A DNA stretch of 64,000 nucleotides, from positions 1 through 64,000 of the forward strand of contig NZ_JAHEBV010000006.1 of NCBI RefSeq assembly GCF_024642085.1, given 5' to 3'. The stretch is from Novosphingobium sp. (lineage in GTDB: Bacteria > Pseudomonadota > Alphaproteobacteria > Sphingomonadales > Sphingomonadaceae). Shown here piece after piece: positions 54,963 through 63,938 of the stretch. Made by a program: the position numbers and the translations under genes. Position 1 is the stretch's first letter; every line of letters begins with the position of its first letter. The notes beneath the pieces are model-generated. The model worked only from the letters and a program-made list of their open reading frames with translations. It searched no databases and was not told the DNA's origin.

Positions 54963-56297
54963 ATGGCAAAAAGGACGCAATCGGGGTCCGGCCCGGTTCA
55001 GTCATTCCGGAGTTCACGCTTGACGACTGCGCTGCGTTCCACACTTTCGGCGATCTCGCACGATCATGCCACGTCACGGCATTTTGCTGCTTTGGCGGCG
55101 GTACTGGTCGCCGTGCCTCTTTGCGTCAGTGTCAAGGGACTCGACAGCGAGGTGTCGGCGCAAACAATAACCGTTCGGCACTCCGCAGCCGCCGATCCGG
55201 GCGGTCAGGATCGTGTGCAGCCCCTTGCGCTTCCGTTACCAGTGTCGGGGGTGGTACCTTCTCTCCTCGATCCTGCGACACAGTCCGCAATGAGCATCAA
55301 CAACCTGACCCGCTTTGCTCCGCCCGCAGCCCTAGCGCCGGCCAGTGCGTTCCGATTTTCAGGATCAACCGATGCCCGTGATCAGGCCATTGGCTGTCTT
55401 GCCGCGGCGGCTTGGTACGAAGCCGGAAATGATGCTGAAAGCCAGCGCTCGGTGATTCAGGTGGTGTTGAACCGGGTCAAGCATCCGGCGTTCCCCAAGA
55501 CGGTTTGCGGCGTGGTCCTGCAGGGTTCGGAACGGCGGACAGGGTGCCAGTTCAGCTTTACGTGCGATGGATCGCTAGCCCGAAGGCGCCCGGCTTCGTT
55601 CGATTGGCAGATGGCCCGGGTCCGCGCCGAAAGTGCACTTGCTGGTGCTGTCGATCGTGACGTGGCAGATGCAACCCACTACCATGCTGATTATGTCGTA
55701 CCGTGGTGGAGCGCCAAGCTTGAAGCGCTGACCCGCGTTGGCCGGCACATCTTTTACCGATGGTATGGGCCAGGAGGTCGGGCACAGCAAACGCCGGGTC
55801 CTGAAAATCCGAATGCCTTGGCCCTGCCGCGGCTGGGTATCGGCCCCAGCGGTGCCATCATCGGATCTAATCACGTCGCGTCCCCGGCGATCGTTACACA
55901 GCCACGGATGCAACCAGACGTGGCGGCACTCACCGGGATAGAAGCGCCAGACGCAATTGCGCCGACCGCCTTCGCACCGTCCCCGCAGGGGGCCAAGGTC
56001 TTTGCGCTCGACATGGCGCAACCGGCCGGACGCTGGGCGCTTGATGCCCTGGGCAAGTGCAATGGCGGCGCGTGCCATGTGTTTGGCTACGCCAGCGCCG
56101 AAGCGGCATCTCGCAATGCGGTACTCTCTGACCGCGCCAAAGAGGTTCCACAGTTTCTACTGGTCAAGGATCGGGCGTCAGGGATGACGCTGGCATTCTG
56201 GGATTGCAGCGTAACCCAGCGGCCCAACCCCGATCAATGCCTGCCAAGTCAACCCGACGCGCTGCGCTCGCTCCTTCGTGAACGTCCGGGACCCTGA
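54963..56297 (+). CDS. Cell-wall hydrolase, SleB family (Hydrolase_2)
   Basis: A 444-residue protein with a hydrophobic segment at about 41-58 (FAALAAVLVAVPLCVSV) acting as signal or anchor, and a SleB/Hydrolase_2 domain at about 140-270: CLAAAAWYEAGN contains the catalytic Glu, followed by QVVLNRVKHPAFPKTVCGVV and CQFSFTCDG. A further C-terminal region with four cysteines (KCNGGACHVFG, WDCSV, QCLPS) is not part of the minimal family. It cleaves peptidoglycan and may open it for the polysaccharide export machinery. No clear ribosome binding site is visible in the A-rich sequence before the ATG. Confidence 0.85.
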   Translation: MAKRTQSGSGPVQSFRSSRLTTALRSTLSAISHDHATSRHFAALAAVLVAVPLCVSVKGLDSEVSAQTITVRHSAAADPGGQDRVQPLALPLPVSGVVPSLLDPATQSAMSINNLTRFAPPAALAPASAFRFSGSTDARDQAIGCLAAAAWYEAGNDAESQRSVIQVVLNRVKHPAFPKTVCGVVLQGSERRTGCQFSFTCDGSLARRRPASFDWQMARVRAESALAGAVDRDVADATHYHADYVVPWWSAKLEALTRVGRHIFYRWYGPGGRAQQTPGPENPNALALPRLGIGPSGAIIGSNHVASPAIVTQPRMQPDVAALTGIEAPDAIAPTAFAPSPQGAKVFALDMAQPAGRWALDALGKCNGGACHVFGYASAEAASRNAVLSDRAKEVPQFLLVKDRASGMTLAFWDCSVTQRPNPDQCLPSQPDALRSLLRERPGP

Positions 56298-56441
56298 TTA
56301 TCACGGTCTTCCGCCCTTTTCCGCTTGTCGCAAATTGGTGTCCGGTGGTCGCGCCGCAGTGGACTATCACAAAGGACTACTCGTGGTGGGGAGTGACGAC
56401 TGGGCCGTAGGAACTATGCCGTGGAATGGAGGATAGGCGGC

Positions 56442-56543
56442 ATGTTCACGTATCGTGGTTGGTGTATGGTTTGGATGCAACAAGGTCGGATCGCCTGGGT
56501 TATTCCCGAATTGTCCGGTCCGACTTGCGGAGGCCGAAGATGA
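56442..56543 (+). CDS. Possible 33-residue leader ORF coupled to the next gene
   Basis: A short frame (MFTYRGWCMV start, CGGRR end) with GGAGG nine to ten bases before its ATG. Its TGA overlaps the ATG of the 56540 gene in the ATGA arrangement used elsewhere in this cluster. Tryptophan-rich, no recognisable domain. It may be a leader peptide or simply open by chance. Confidence 0.28.
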   Translation: MFTYRGWCMVWMQQGRIAWVIPELSGPTCGGRR

Positions 56544-56824
56544 AGCGTCCCAAGAAGACGGTAAAGCCGGCAGTGGAAGGGCTGAAAAGTTTGATATCTG
56601 ACCAGAATTCGTCGCCACATTTCGCCGACTTTAGCGAGATCAGCGAAACCATGGTGAACGGCTATGCGCGGCTCGTCAGGCTTGGCATGCCCGGACACAC
56701 CGTCGCTCTTGCCATGCTGGGCGCAACGGTGAACCTCTACCGCATGTTCGGGCTGGACGAAGAGCTGCCCGAACTGTTGCGCGGGCTGGCAACCAGCATC
56801 GAAAAAGACGTCACCACCAATTGA
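56540..56824 (+). CDS. Small hypothetical protein in the exopolysaccharide cluster
   Basis: A 94-residue protein I do not recognise. The N-terminus is basic (MKRPKKTVKPAVEG), the middle is helical and hydrophobic in part (HTVALAMLGATVNLYRMFG), and the C-terminus is acidic (DEELPELLRGLATSIEKD). GGAGG six bases before ATG 56540 fixes the start; the longer frame from 56426 lacks a good site. It lies between the hydrolase and a glycosyltransferase on the same strand. A small helical regulator or adaptor is conceivable, but nothing in the sequence establishes this. Confidence 0.62.
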   Translation: MKRPKKTVKPAVEGLKSLISDQNSSPHFADFSEISETMVNGYARLVRLGMPGHTVALAMLGATVNLYRMFGLDEELPELLRGLATSIEKDVTTN

Positions 56825-56846
56825 GCTGCCCTGCGCAGGGCCACCC

Positions 56847-56864
56847 TACCCCTTTCGGGGGTGA
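56847..56864. promoter_or_regulatory. GGGGTA/TACCCC inverted repeat before GT2 gene
   Basis: TACCCCTTTCGGGGGTGA forms an inverted repeat, ACCCC against GGGGT. On the minus strand it reads CGAAAGGGGTAGGG, sharing CGAAAGGGGTA with the site at 63759-63768. It lies 23 bases past the small gene and 104 bases before the glycosyltransferase. It could be a weak terminator, but no T run follows. Confidence 0.42.
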
Positions 56865-56967
56865 TCCCTATGCTGCGTACGCAAGCGCCTGATATGCGGC
56901 TAAAACGAATCCCTGAACGTGCCGTTTGCCACCGGCATCGAAGCTGCATTTCAGGGACCCCGTGTTG

Positions 56968-57852
56968 ATGGCCGAATTGATACAACCCAAAATCTTTGTT
57001 GCGATCGCCACCATCGGGCGGTCTTCGATCCTGTGCCAGGTATTGCGCCGCATTTCGTCCCAAGACCGGCAGCCGGACGGCGTGGTCGTCGTGGGCACCT
57101 GCCCGGCGGATGTTGACGGCGCCGGTCGCGCCTATCCCGGCAGCGAGGTTTTGATTTCGCAGAAAGGCCTATGCCGGCAACGCAACATGGCCTTGCGCCA
57201 CCTTGCCGGACGCGCTGACATAGTCGTTTTCTTTGATGACGATTTCGTACCCGATGACGGATACCTGACAGCCGTCGAACGCCAAATGATGGCCGATCCC
57301 GCGCTGATCGGGTTGACCGGCCACCTATTGGCCGACGGAGCACAAACAGGCGAAATCTGTTTCGCCGAATCGCTCAAGATCCTTGATGGGCGCGTTCTTG
57401 CACCACGGTTCAGGACAGAAAATACGTCCTGGCTTTACGGCTGCAACATGGCAATCCGCACGGCGGCCGCGCCAGACTTGCGCTTTGACGAACGACTCCC
57501 CCTCTACGGTTGGCAGGAAGACGTGGACTTTTCCAGCCGGCTTGGACGATTTGGCGCCATGCTCCGGTCCCGCGATCTGACAGGGGTACACTTGGGCACG
57601 CGTTCGGGGCGCATTTCAGGCGTGCGGTTCGGTTATTCGCAGATCGCCAACATTATCTACCTGCGCCGCAAGCAAACGATCGGTGCACGCCACGGCCTGG
57701 GTCTGATGGCGCGCAACGTCGCCTCGAATCTGGCGCGCAGCCTGTGGTCGGAGCCGCATATCGATCGCCGCGGCCGCCTTGCCGGCAATGCAATCGGGTT
57801 CGCCGATCTGCTTCGCGGGCGCGTAGATCCAGGCCGGGTGGAGCGGCTCTGA
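56968..57852 (+). CDS. GT2 family glycosyltransferase
   Basis: A 294-residue family 2 glycosyltransferase. IFVAIATIGRSSILCQVLRR at the N-terminus, VVVGTCPAD, GLCRQRNMAL and VVFFDDDFVPDDGY (DDD metal site near residue 90) are GT-A features; YGWQEDVDFSSRLG is the acceptor-side EDxxxxxR-type motif. The start is ATG 56968; GTG 56962 and the ATG at 56926 are alternatives, AGGGA lying about ten bases before. It is followed after 20 bases by a GT4 gene on the same strand. It acts on cytoplasmic repeat-unit assembly. Confidence 0.86.
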   Translation: MAELIQPKIFVAIATIGRSSILCQVLRRISSQDRQPDGVVVVGTCPADVDGAGRAYPGSEVLISQKGLCRQRNMALRHLAGRADIVVFFDDDFVPDDGYLTAVERQMMADPALIGLTGHLLADGAQTGEICFAESLKILDGRVLAPRFRTENTSWLYGCNMAIRTAAAPDLRFDERLPLYGWQEDVDFSSRLGRFGAMLRSRDLTGVHLGTRSGRISGVRFGYSQIANIIYLRRKQTIGARHGLGLMARNVASNLARSLWSEPHIDRRGRLAGNAIGFADLLRGRVDPGRVERL

Positions 57853-57872
57853 CCCCGCCATCCCCGGAACAA

Positions 57873-58964
57873 GTGGCGCCGCGCAGTCAGGTTCTGATCA
57901 ACGGGCGCTTCTTGACCAAGACCCTCGCCGGAGTCGACCGGACGGCGCAAGAGCTGGTCAGGGCACTGGCCCCGCTAGCGTCGGGCAGGGGCTGGTCGCT
58001 TGTCTGTGCAGTTCCGGCGAACGCTCCTGACGATGCCGAAATCCGGGGCCGGCTGGGTTTGGGCGATGAAAGCCCAATCCTCCGCTCGGTTCTGCGCGGA
58101 TACCTGTTTGAACAAGTCGCCTTATCCCGTGCGATGCCAAGCGCAATCCTGCTGAGCCTGTGCAATATGGGCCCGATCCTGCGCCGACGGCAGCTAGTGA
58201 TGCTTCACGATGCGCAGGTATTCGACGTGCCGCGAAGCTATCCGCTGGCTTTCCGCCAGGCCTATCGCTTTTTGCAGCCGCGCCTTGCCCGCAGGGCTGG
58301 CGCAGTTGTGACGGTCTCGGAATATTCACGGACACGCCTGCGCGCGAACGGAGTGACGACAGGTGTGCCGGTAGACGTCGTCCATAACGGCACCGATCAT
58401 TTCGGCCGGGTCGAGCCGGATGACGCCATTCTCAATCGCTTCGGGGTGGCGCGAAAAGGCTATGCTTTTGCGCTCGGCCACCCGGCCTCGCACAAGAATC
58501 TGGGCGTGCTGCTACAAGCATATTCCTGCGCTGACATCACGCTGCCCCCGTTGGTACTGGCAGGCCACGCCCCCGCAGGCCTGGCTGCGGGTGATCAATC
58601 TGTCATCGCGGTCGGCCGCGTCAGCGATAGGGAATTGAAAGCGCTGTATCAAAATGCGCGAATGTTCCTGTTCCCGTCTTTGACCGAAGGGTTCGGTTTT
58701 CCGGCGCTGGAAGCGATGGCTTGCGGCTGCCCGGTGATTGCAGCAGACGCGGGTGCAATTCCCGAAGTCTCCGGCGCTGCGGCAATTATGGTCGATCCGG
58801 GCAATGTGCGCGCTTGGCGCACGGCAATCATGCGGTTGCACGCGGACGATGAAGAACGGGGGCGGATGATCATTGCCGGAATTGAGCAGGCGAACGAGTT
58901 TACCTGGGACAGAGCCGCAAAGAAATTGGCCGACATTATCGGGCGGCTTCACCAAGCCATTTAA
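57873..58964 (+). CDS. GT4 family glycosyltransferase
   Basis: A 363-residue GT-B glycosyltransferase of family 4. VLINGRFLTKTLAGVDRTAQELV is the N-terminal loop; VVTVSEYSRTRL, VVHNGTDHF and YAFALGHPASHKN follow; FPSLTEGFGFPALEAMACGCPV holds the EX7E motif of the donor-binding domain. GTG 57873 is chosen because the frame upstream lies inside the GT2 gene and no ATG is suitably placed; a GGAA precedes it. It converges on another GT4 gene 17 bases further. Confidence 0.86.
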   Translation: MAPRSQVLINGRFLTKTLAGVDRTAQELVRALAPLASGRGWSLVCAVPANAPDDAEIRGRLGLGDESPILRSVLRGYLFEQVALSRAMPSAILLSLCNMGPILRRRQLVMLHDAQVFDVPRSYPLAFRQAYRFLQPRLARRAGAVVTVSEYSRTRLRANGVTTGVPVDVVHNGTDHFGRVEPDDAILNRFGVARKGYAFALGHPASHKNLGVLLQAYSCADITLPPLVLAGHAPAGLAAGDQSVIAVGRVSDRELKALYQNARMFLFPSLTEGFGFPALEAMACGCPVIAADAGAIPEVSGAAAIMVDPGNVRAWRTAIMRLHADDEERGRMIIAGIEQANEFTWDRAAKKLADIIGRLHQAI

Positions 58965-58981
58965 ATGGGGCTTGCCGACAA

Positions 58982-60118
58982 TCAGAGCTGTGTCAGCGCC
59001 TTCATCTTTTCCGCAAAGTGATGCGGAGCAAACTCGCGGGCTCTGGCAATCGAATCGCGCGGATCGAAATCTGGCAGGAAGCGCTCAAGCCGCTCCGCCG
59101 CATCGACCACTGCGCTCGCGCTCTGCTCAGCAAAATAGAGCCCGGTCTGACCATCGATTACACTATCGAGCGCGCCGCCGCGCCCATAGGCGATGACCGG
59201 GCGGCCCGATGCCATCGCTTCAACCGGGGTGATCCCGAAATCCTCCTCGGCAGTCATCACCAGCGCCTTGCACCGGGCATAAGCCTGTCGCAGCTGGTTG
59301 AAATCCATCCGGTCAACAAAGGTGATATTGGGACCGGCCCTTTTCATTAGCGCGGCAGCCATACCACCTGCGCCGACCATCACCAGCGGCAGTCCCGAGC
59401 GGGTGAAGGCATCGACGGCAATATCAGGGCGCTTGTAAGGGACCAGCTGACCCACCCACAGATAAAAATCGCCGGTTTCGACCGATGGGGTAAACAGGTT
59501 CGTTTGGACCGGCGGATGGATCACTTCGGCATCGCGGCGCCAGACTTTTTCGATCCGTTGCTTCACGAAATTGGAGTTGGCGGCAAAGCGATCAACGCGC
59601 GCGCTGGACGCAAAATCCCATTGCCGCATCCGGTGATACATCGCCGGCATCACGGCACGGGCAAGCAGGTTCGCTTCACCCTTGTACTGGTGATAGTGAT
59701 CCCAGATATAGCGCATCGGCGAGTGGCAATAACACACGTGCAGGCTGCCGGGCCGCGTGATCACGCCCTTGGCAGGGCCGGATTCGCTACTGATCACCAG
59801 ATCGTAATCCGACAGATCAAACTCTTCGAGCGCGATCGGCATGAGCGGAAGATAGTATTGGTAGAACCTCCGCGAAAAAGGCAGCCGGTTGATGAAGCTT
59901 GTCGTCACCTTTGCCGCCCTGATGCGCGGCGCCATGCGATCTGCATCAATCACGTGGGTGAACAGGTCCGCCCCGGGATAAAGGTCGAGCAAGTGTTCGA
60001 CCACCCGCTCGCCGCCGCGCATCGCAACAAGCCAGTAATGGACAATTGCCACGCGCGGCTCGGAAAACTTCAGTCGCCTGTCCAGCGGCGCATGTGTGAC
60101 GCCGGCGGCTTCGATCAC
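58982..60118 (-). CDS. GT4 family glycosyltransferase, operon with Wzc
   Basis: A 378-residue GT-B enzyme. VAIVHYWLVAMRGGERVVEHL near the N-terminus is characteristic of mannosyl/glycosyltransferases in capsule loci; YCHSPMRYIWDHYHQY and FAANSNFVKQRIEKVW follow; TAEEDFGITPVEAMASGRPV is the EX7E donor motif. Its ATG overlaps the Wzc stop (ATGA), so it is co-translated with the chain-length regulator. It is probably one of the repeat-unit transferases; donor unknown. Confidence 0.87.
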   Translation of the reverse strand: MIEAAGVTHAPLDRRLKFSEPRVAIVHYWLVAMRGGERVVEHLLDLYPGADLFTHVIDADRMAPRIRAAKVTTSFINRLPFSRRFYQYYLPLMPIALEEFDLSDYDLVISSESGPAKGVITRPGSLHVCYCHSPMRYIWDHYHQYKGEANLLARAVMPAMYHRMRQWDFASSARVDRFAANSNFVKQRIEKVWRRDAEVIHPPVQTNLFTPSVETGDFYLWVGQLVPYKRPDIAVDAFTRSGLPLVMVGAGGMAAALMKRAGPNITFVDRMDFNQLRQAYARCKALVMTAEEDFGITPVEAMASGRPVIAYGRGGALDSVIDGQTGLYFAEQSASAVVDAAERLERFLPDFDPRDSIARAREFAPHHFAEKMKALTQL

Positions 60119-62250
60119 GCGTAATACTCGCTGTATTGCTTGTAGTAGTAGGCCGGATCGTAACGACCGAAATAGGCGCGGCGGCGCAGATCAACCTGAT
60201 TGAGAGCGATGCCAGCAATCCGAACGTGATCTTCAGGCAGACGGCGCAGCGCAGCCTTGAGCGCGAAGGCCGAAGTCTTGCGCCAATGGGCAGCGATGAT
60301 GGTCGCATCGGCGCGGCTAGCCAGAGTGCGAGTATAAGCTACCGGCAGGACCGGCGGAAGATCGAGCACTATGCGGTCGAACTGGGTGCGCAATTTGTCG
60401 AGAAGTGCGGTAAACTCAGGACCTGACAAGAGGTGCTCGGCATCTTCCGATCCGGGCAGCAGCGGCAATGTCCAAAAAACGTAATCGTCGCTGTGCAGAC
60501 TGGTAAAGTTGAGCTTGGCATTGCCCTCGAGCACCTCGATCAGGCCGCTCTGTTTTTCGTCGATATTCAGCAGGCGGCTAATCCCGTGGCGGCGCAAATC
60601 ACAGTCAATCAGGATCGTCTTGAGCCCGCTGGTGGCATAGATGTGCGATAGGCAGCACGAAATAACCGTCTTGCCTTCGCCGGGCAGCGCGGACGTTACC
60701 GCAACAACCTGAGCGCCCCCGTTCGTCGCCATATCGACCGAGGTACCGAGTGAACGGAACGCCTCCGTAAAGATGGAGAACGGCTCATCGCGCACAGCCG
60801 CCATGGCCCCAACGTGGTTCGAATTGATCGACGAAAGCAGCGGGATCGACGTGAGGAATTGTTCACCAGTCAGGTTTTCGATCTCTTCCGGCGTTGTCAG
60901 GCCCTGGAACATAGCCTCGGCAACGTAGGCCCCCAGTATCCCAAGACCCAAACCGATCACGGCAGCCAAAGCTAGATTTAGCTTCAGGTTGGGGCTGATC
61001 GGGTTCTTAGGCAAACTTGCCAGGGTCAGGATTACCGCGCTGGGTCGTTCGCTTCCGCGCGCCGCCAGCAGCTGTTTGTAACTGTTGAGATAGGTTTCAT
61101 AGATTGCCTGCGATGCTTCCGAATTTCGCTCCAACTCACTCAAACCGACCATCGCTACGTTGTTCTGGGTAAGTTTCGTTTTCGCCCCGCCCAGACTTGC
61201 AGAAAGTGAACCAAGGCGCTGATTCGAAACGTCAGCCTTTGCCTTGAGGTTCGATACGACCCGACCGATTTCGGCCTGGATTTGCTCTCGCACCTGGTCA
61301 AGCTGACTGCGGGTACGGATTAGTTCGGGGTGATTAGGGCCATAGCGCGATGCCATGTTGGCGACTTGTCCGGCAAGTTCGCTTTCCTGGGTCCTCAGAT
61401 TTGAAATCACCTGCGAGCCGAGGGCCTCGCCGACATCGTCACCGTTCGATCCGGAACGCAGCTGTGCCAGCGCCGTATTGAGGCGCGCCTGATCTTCGGC
61501 TGCAGAGGCCTTGGCGGCTGCAACCTGCTGGTTGAAGTTCGATATTTCCTGCTCGGTAAGCGAACTGCCCGATGTCGACAGGAGGTTGTTCGCGACACGG
61601 TATTGTTGCAGCGCTTCGGTATCTTTCTGGGCTTGGGCGCGCAGCGCGCTGAGCTGAACTTCGGTTTCACGACGTGCCTGGTCGTTGCGGTCCTGATCGG
61701 CATGAAGCTGCCATTGGGTAAACTGCGTGGCAAATGCATTGGCCATCCGTACGGCATCGCCCGGCGATGAAGCGTCATAGGAAATGGACAGCGCATAGCT
61801 TTCGCCGCTTCGCTGGGCACTGACGCGGCGCTGAATGTCTGACAGCAGGTCGTCGCGATCTGACGGCGAAAGTTTGTCGCCAATACCCAGAGCCGTGACC
61901 ACGCGGTCTGCCATGTCGCGCGATTCGATAACCTCGGATTGTGTCTCGACCAGCTGATTGCTGATCGCGGCCTGGCTGTTCTGGGTGGTCGCGGTCTGCC
62001 CGGCCGCACTTGCATCGTTTGTCAGCATTACCGCTGACCGCGCGCGGTAGGTCTTGGGCATAAGCATCGAGGCGACAAGGACGATCGCCATGATCGCGGC
62101 TGTGGTTGCAAGTATCAGCAGGGCATGACGCCGAAAGAACGAAAACGATTCGGTCAGATCCAGGCGATCCTCGCTGGGCATGCGATTGCCGCCCAGGTGA
62201 GCCAGTTCGCGGCTGCTGGTTACAGCAGGCACTGCGCTTTTTTGCGTCAT
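60115..62250 (-). CDS. Polysaccharide co-polymerase with BY-kinase domain (Wzc type)
   Basis: A 711-residue fusion of a Wzz-type co-polymerase and a bacterial tyrosine kinase. The first membrane helix is at about 43-65, a long coiled-coil periplasmic part follows, and the second helix lies near 430-450 after LPKNPISPNLKLNL, the proline motif of the family. The kinase has Walker A GEGKT at about 524, ILIDCDLRR as Walker A', and VLDLPP as Walker B. The C-terminus is a tyrosine cluster (YYYKQYSEYYA). It sets chain length and cycles by tyrosine phosphorylation with Wza and Wzy. No phosphatase (Wzb) is seen in the window. Confidence 0.93.
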   Translation of the reverse strand: MTQKSAVPAVTSSRELAHLGGNRMPSEDRLDLTESFSFFRRHALLILATTAAIMAIVLVASMLMPKTYRARSAVMLTNDASAAGQTATTQNSQAAISNQLVETQSEVIESRDMADRVVTALGIGDKLSPSDRDDLLSDIQRRVSAQRSGESYALSISYDASSPGDAVRMANAFATQFTQWQLHADQDRNDQARRETEVQLSALRAQAQKDTEALQQYRVANNLLSTSGSSLTEQEISNFNQQVAAAKASAAEDQARLNTALAQLRSGSNGDDVGEALGSQVISNLRTQESELAGQVANMASRYGPNHPELIRTRSQLDQVREQIQAEIGRVVSNLKAKADVSNQRLGSLSASLGGAKTKLTQNNVAMVGLSELERNSEASQAIYETYLNSYKQLLAARGSERPSAVILTLASLPKNPISPNLKLNLALAAVIGLGLGILGAYVAEAMFQGLTTPEEIENLTGEQFLTSIPLLSSINSNHVGAMAAVRDEPFSIFTEAFRSLGTSVDMATNGGAQVVAVTSALPGEGKTVISCCLSHIYATSGLKTILIDCDLRRHGISRLLNIDEKQSGLIEVLEGNAKLNFTSLHSDDYVFWTLPLLPGSEDAEHLLSGPEFTALLDKLRTQFDRIVLDLPPVLPVAYTRTLASRADATIIAAHWRKTSAFALKAALRRLPEDHVRIAGIALNQVDLRRRAYFGRYDPAYYYKQYSEYYA

Positions 62251-62305
62251 GTCAGGCGTTCTCGTTTGATCGGTGCGTCCGATGGAAAAGGATGGGCGGT
62301 GCGGG

Positions 62306-63607
62306 TCATCCGACGACCTTCACCCCTATACCGGCCGCAAATCCGTTGAACGAGCGGCCGAGCAGGCCACCGTCCTGCTTGCGATACCCGGCATCGAATG
62401 TGACCCCGATGTTGCGGGTCAACCGGTAAAGCGCGGTTGCATCGACTGCGTAGCGCGAATCCACCCGGCCCAGGCCGCGGTATTCTTCGCGCACATGGCC
62501 GGCCTTTACCCCGACGAGCAATTTCGGCGTAATCAAGTGCTTGGCTTCGAGCGTGAACGAAGTTCGAAAGATTGCCGGAGAATTGATCAACGGGCTGGGA
62601 TCCACATTTCGCGATGCTCCGGCAATAAGCTGCCAGGTTGGTCGCGGAAGCCACGAAGCCGTCAAAGCAAAGTTTACCGCATTCAGGTTGCGAAAGGCGG
62701 GGTTGTCGAAACTGCGGTGGATCAGCCCGAAGCCGGCCTCTAGATCGATCAGGCTGGTAACCCTGATCCGTCCTCCGGCCAGGGCGTCGTATCCGGACGA
62801 GTTCAACTGCCTGGCTGCGGGATCGCGATAAGACAGGCTGCTCAACCGAAAACGCGAATATACCTGGATCCGTGATCCGAGATTGTAAGCCAGACGGGCA
62901 AATGCCGAACGATCGATCACGTTGCGCTGGACCAGCGATACGGGCACGCCCCCAATCGAGGCGTTCTCGTAGTCGGTCTGGCTCAGCTTTCCTCCCAGCG
63001 CGATTTCAAGTTGATGTTCACCGCGCGACACCTCGATCCCGTATTCCTTGCGGTTGAATGCGACCGGACGATCGGTCAGAAACTGGTCTCCTGCGGTGCC
63101 GCGCTGCTCGATGCCGCGCATAAGGACCACTGATGGCCGCACGTCGATCTGGCTCGCCAGCTCCAACAGACCCCTGAGACCCAATTCGCCAGCTTCGCTG
63201 TTTTCACCGGTATTGCTCGCATAGCGGCGCAGATTTGCGGCGCCGAACAATTCAATCTGGTGACGGGAAAAATCGGTCGAAAGGGTGAAGCGCGGCTGCA
63301 AGTCAAATACTGCATCGCTGCGTTTGGGCGCAGCAATGTTGTAAATGTTGCTGTCGTACCTGCCCTCGGCCAAAAGTTCGGGGTAAAGCACCAGCCCGCC
63401 ACCAATACGGATGCCATCGGCCTGCACCGGATCAAGCAGGGTTACCGGGGTGGCCACATCGGCCTCCTGCGCAAAGGCAGCCCGTCCGCTTAACGAAAGG
63501 GCGACCAGGGCGACCCGTATCACCCAGCCTGGCGCTGCTTTGCCAGTCCGGCCAGGCCGCGCATCGCCCATCCGGATAATCGCTGCAGCCTGTGACCGGC
63601 TGTCCAT
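62306..63607 (-). CDS. Outer-membrane beta-barrel protein of exopolysaccharide locus
   Basis: A 433-residue protein with a signal peptide (VIRVALVALSLSGRAAFAQE, cleaved near residue 46) and a barrel built of many short amphipathic strands: RFTLSTDFSRHQIELFGAA, LEIALGGKLSQTDY and IQVYSRFRLSSLSYRD, ending in GIGVKVVG. It fits the outer-membrane beta-barrel (BBP2-like) proteins found beside Wzc in sphingomonad and rhizobial loci. ATG 63607 with AGGG upstream is preferred; the longer frame from 63937 includes about 110 residues without family character. It lies 55 bases before Wzc in the same direction. A role in export or anchoring of polymer is likely. Confidence 0.8.
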   Translation of the reverse strand: MDSRSQAAAIIRMGDARPGRTGKAAPGWVIRVALVALSLSGRAAFAQEADVATPVTLLDPVQADGIRIGGGLVLYPELLAEGRYDSNIYNIAAPKRSDAVFDLQPRFTLSTDFSRHQIELFGAANLRRYASNTGENSEAGELGLRGLLELASQIDVRPSVVLMRGIEQRGTAGDQFLTDRPVAFNRKEYGIEVSRGEHQLEIALGGKLSQTDYENASIGGVPVSLVQRNVIDRSAFARLAYNLGSRIQVYSRFRLSSLSYRDPAARQLNSSGYDALAGGRIRVTSLIDLEAGFGLIHRSFDNPAFRNLNAVNFALTASWLPRPTWQLIAGASRNVDPSPLINSPAIFRTSFTLEAKHLITPKLLVGVKAGHVREEYRGLGRVDSRYAVDATALYRLTRNIGVTFDAGYRKQDGGLLGRSFNGFAAGIGVKVVG

Positions 63608-63762
63608 GTCCCTGCTGAACGCCAGCACTATAAGACGCAGCGACGCGAAGATCGTGCCGAGCCAGTTGGCATGGTGAAAACTGCGATTTTGCAACCGATC
63701 GGCAGGTCGCGCGTTGGCACCTTTGGCCAGCTTGTTCAGGCTATGGCCTTTTCTATCCGAAA

Positions 63763-63778
63763 GGGGTAAGGAATTACC
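63763..63778. promoter_or_regulatory. GGGGTA motif with adjoining palindrome
   Basis: GGGGTAAGGAATTACC: the hexamer GGGGTA at 63763-63768 runs into a GGTAA/TTACC inverted repeat. It is preceded by CGAAA as at 56847 (reverse strand). It lies just before a small plus-strand gene and 150 bases upstream of the minus-strand barrel gene. Confidence 0.42.
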
Positions 63779-63782
63779 TATT

Positions 63783-63923
63783 GTGAGTAGCGCAGCGACG
63801 ATGAAGCGGATCGATTCCCACAAGGCGAAGGCCCCTTGGCCGCGGCGCAGCTTTGCTTTGGGCCTGGTTATTGGCCTGCCGCTTTCTGTGGCGGTGTGGT
63901 TGGCAATTTTCTGGCTGATCTGA
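63783..63923 (+). CDS. Small single-pass membrane protein
   Basis: A 46-residue frame with a basic N-terminal half (KRIDSHKAKAPWPRRS) and one C-terminal helix, FALGLVIGLPLSVAVWLAIFWLI, an N-in single-pass topology. GTG 63783 follows AAGGA by ten bases; ATG 63801 is an alternative giving 40 residues. Small proteins with this GLPLS-x-W helix appear in other sphingomonad genomes to my recollection, which supports it, but the function is unknown. It is transcribed opposite to the barrel and sugar-transferase genes on either side. Confidence 0.5.
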   Translation: MSSAATMKRIDSHKAKAPWPRRSFALGLVIGLPLSVAVWLAIFWLI

Positions 63924-63938
63924 TTTTGCCTGGGCATC

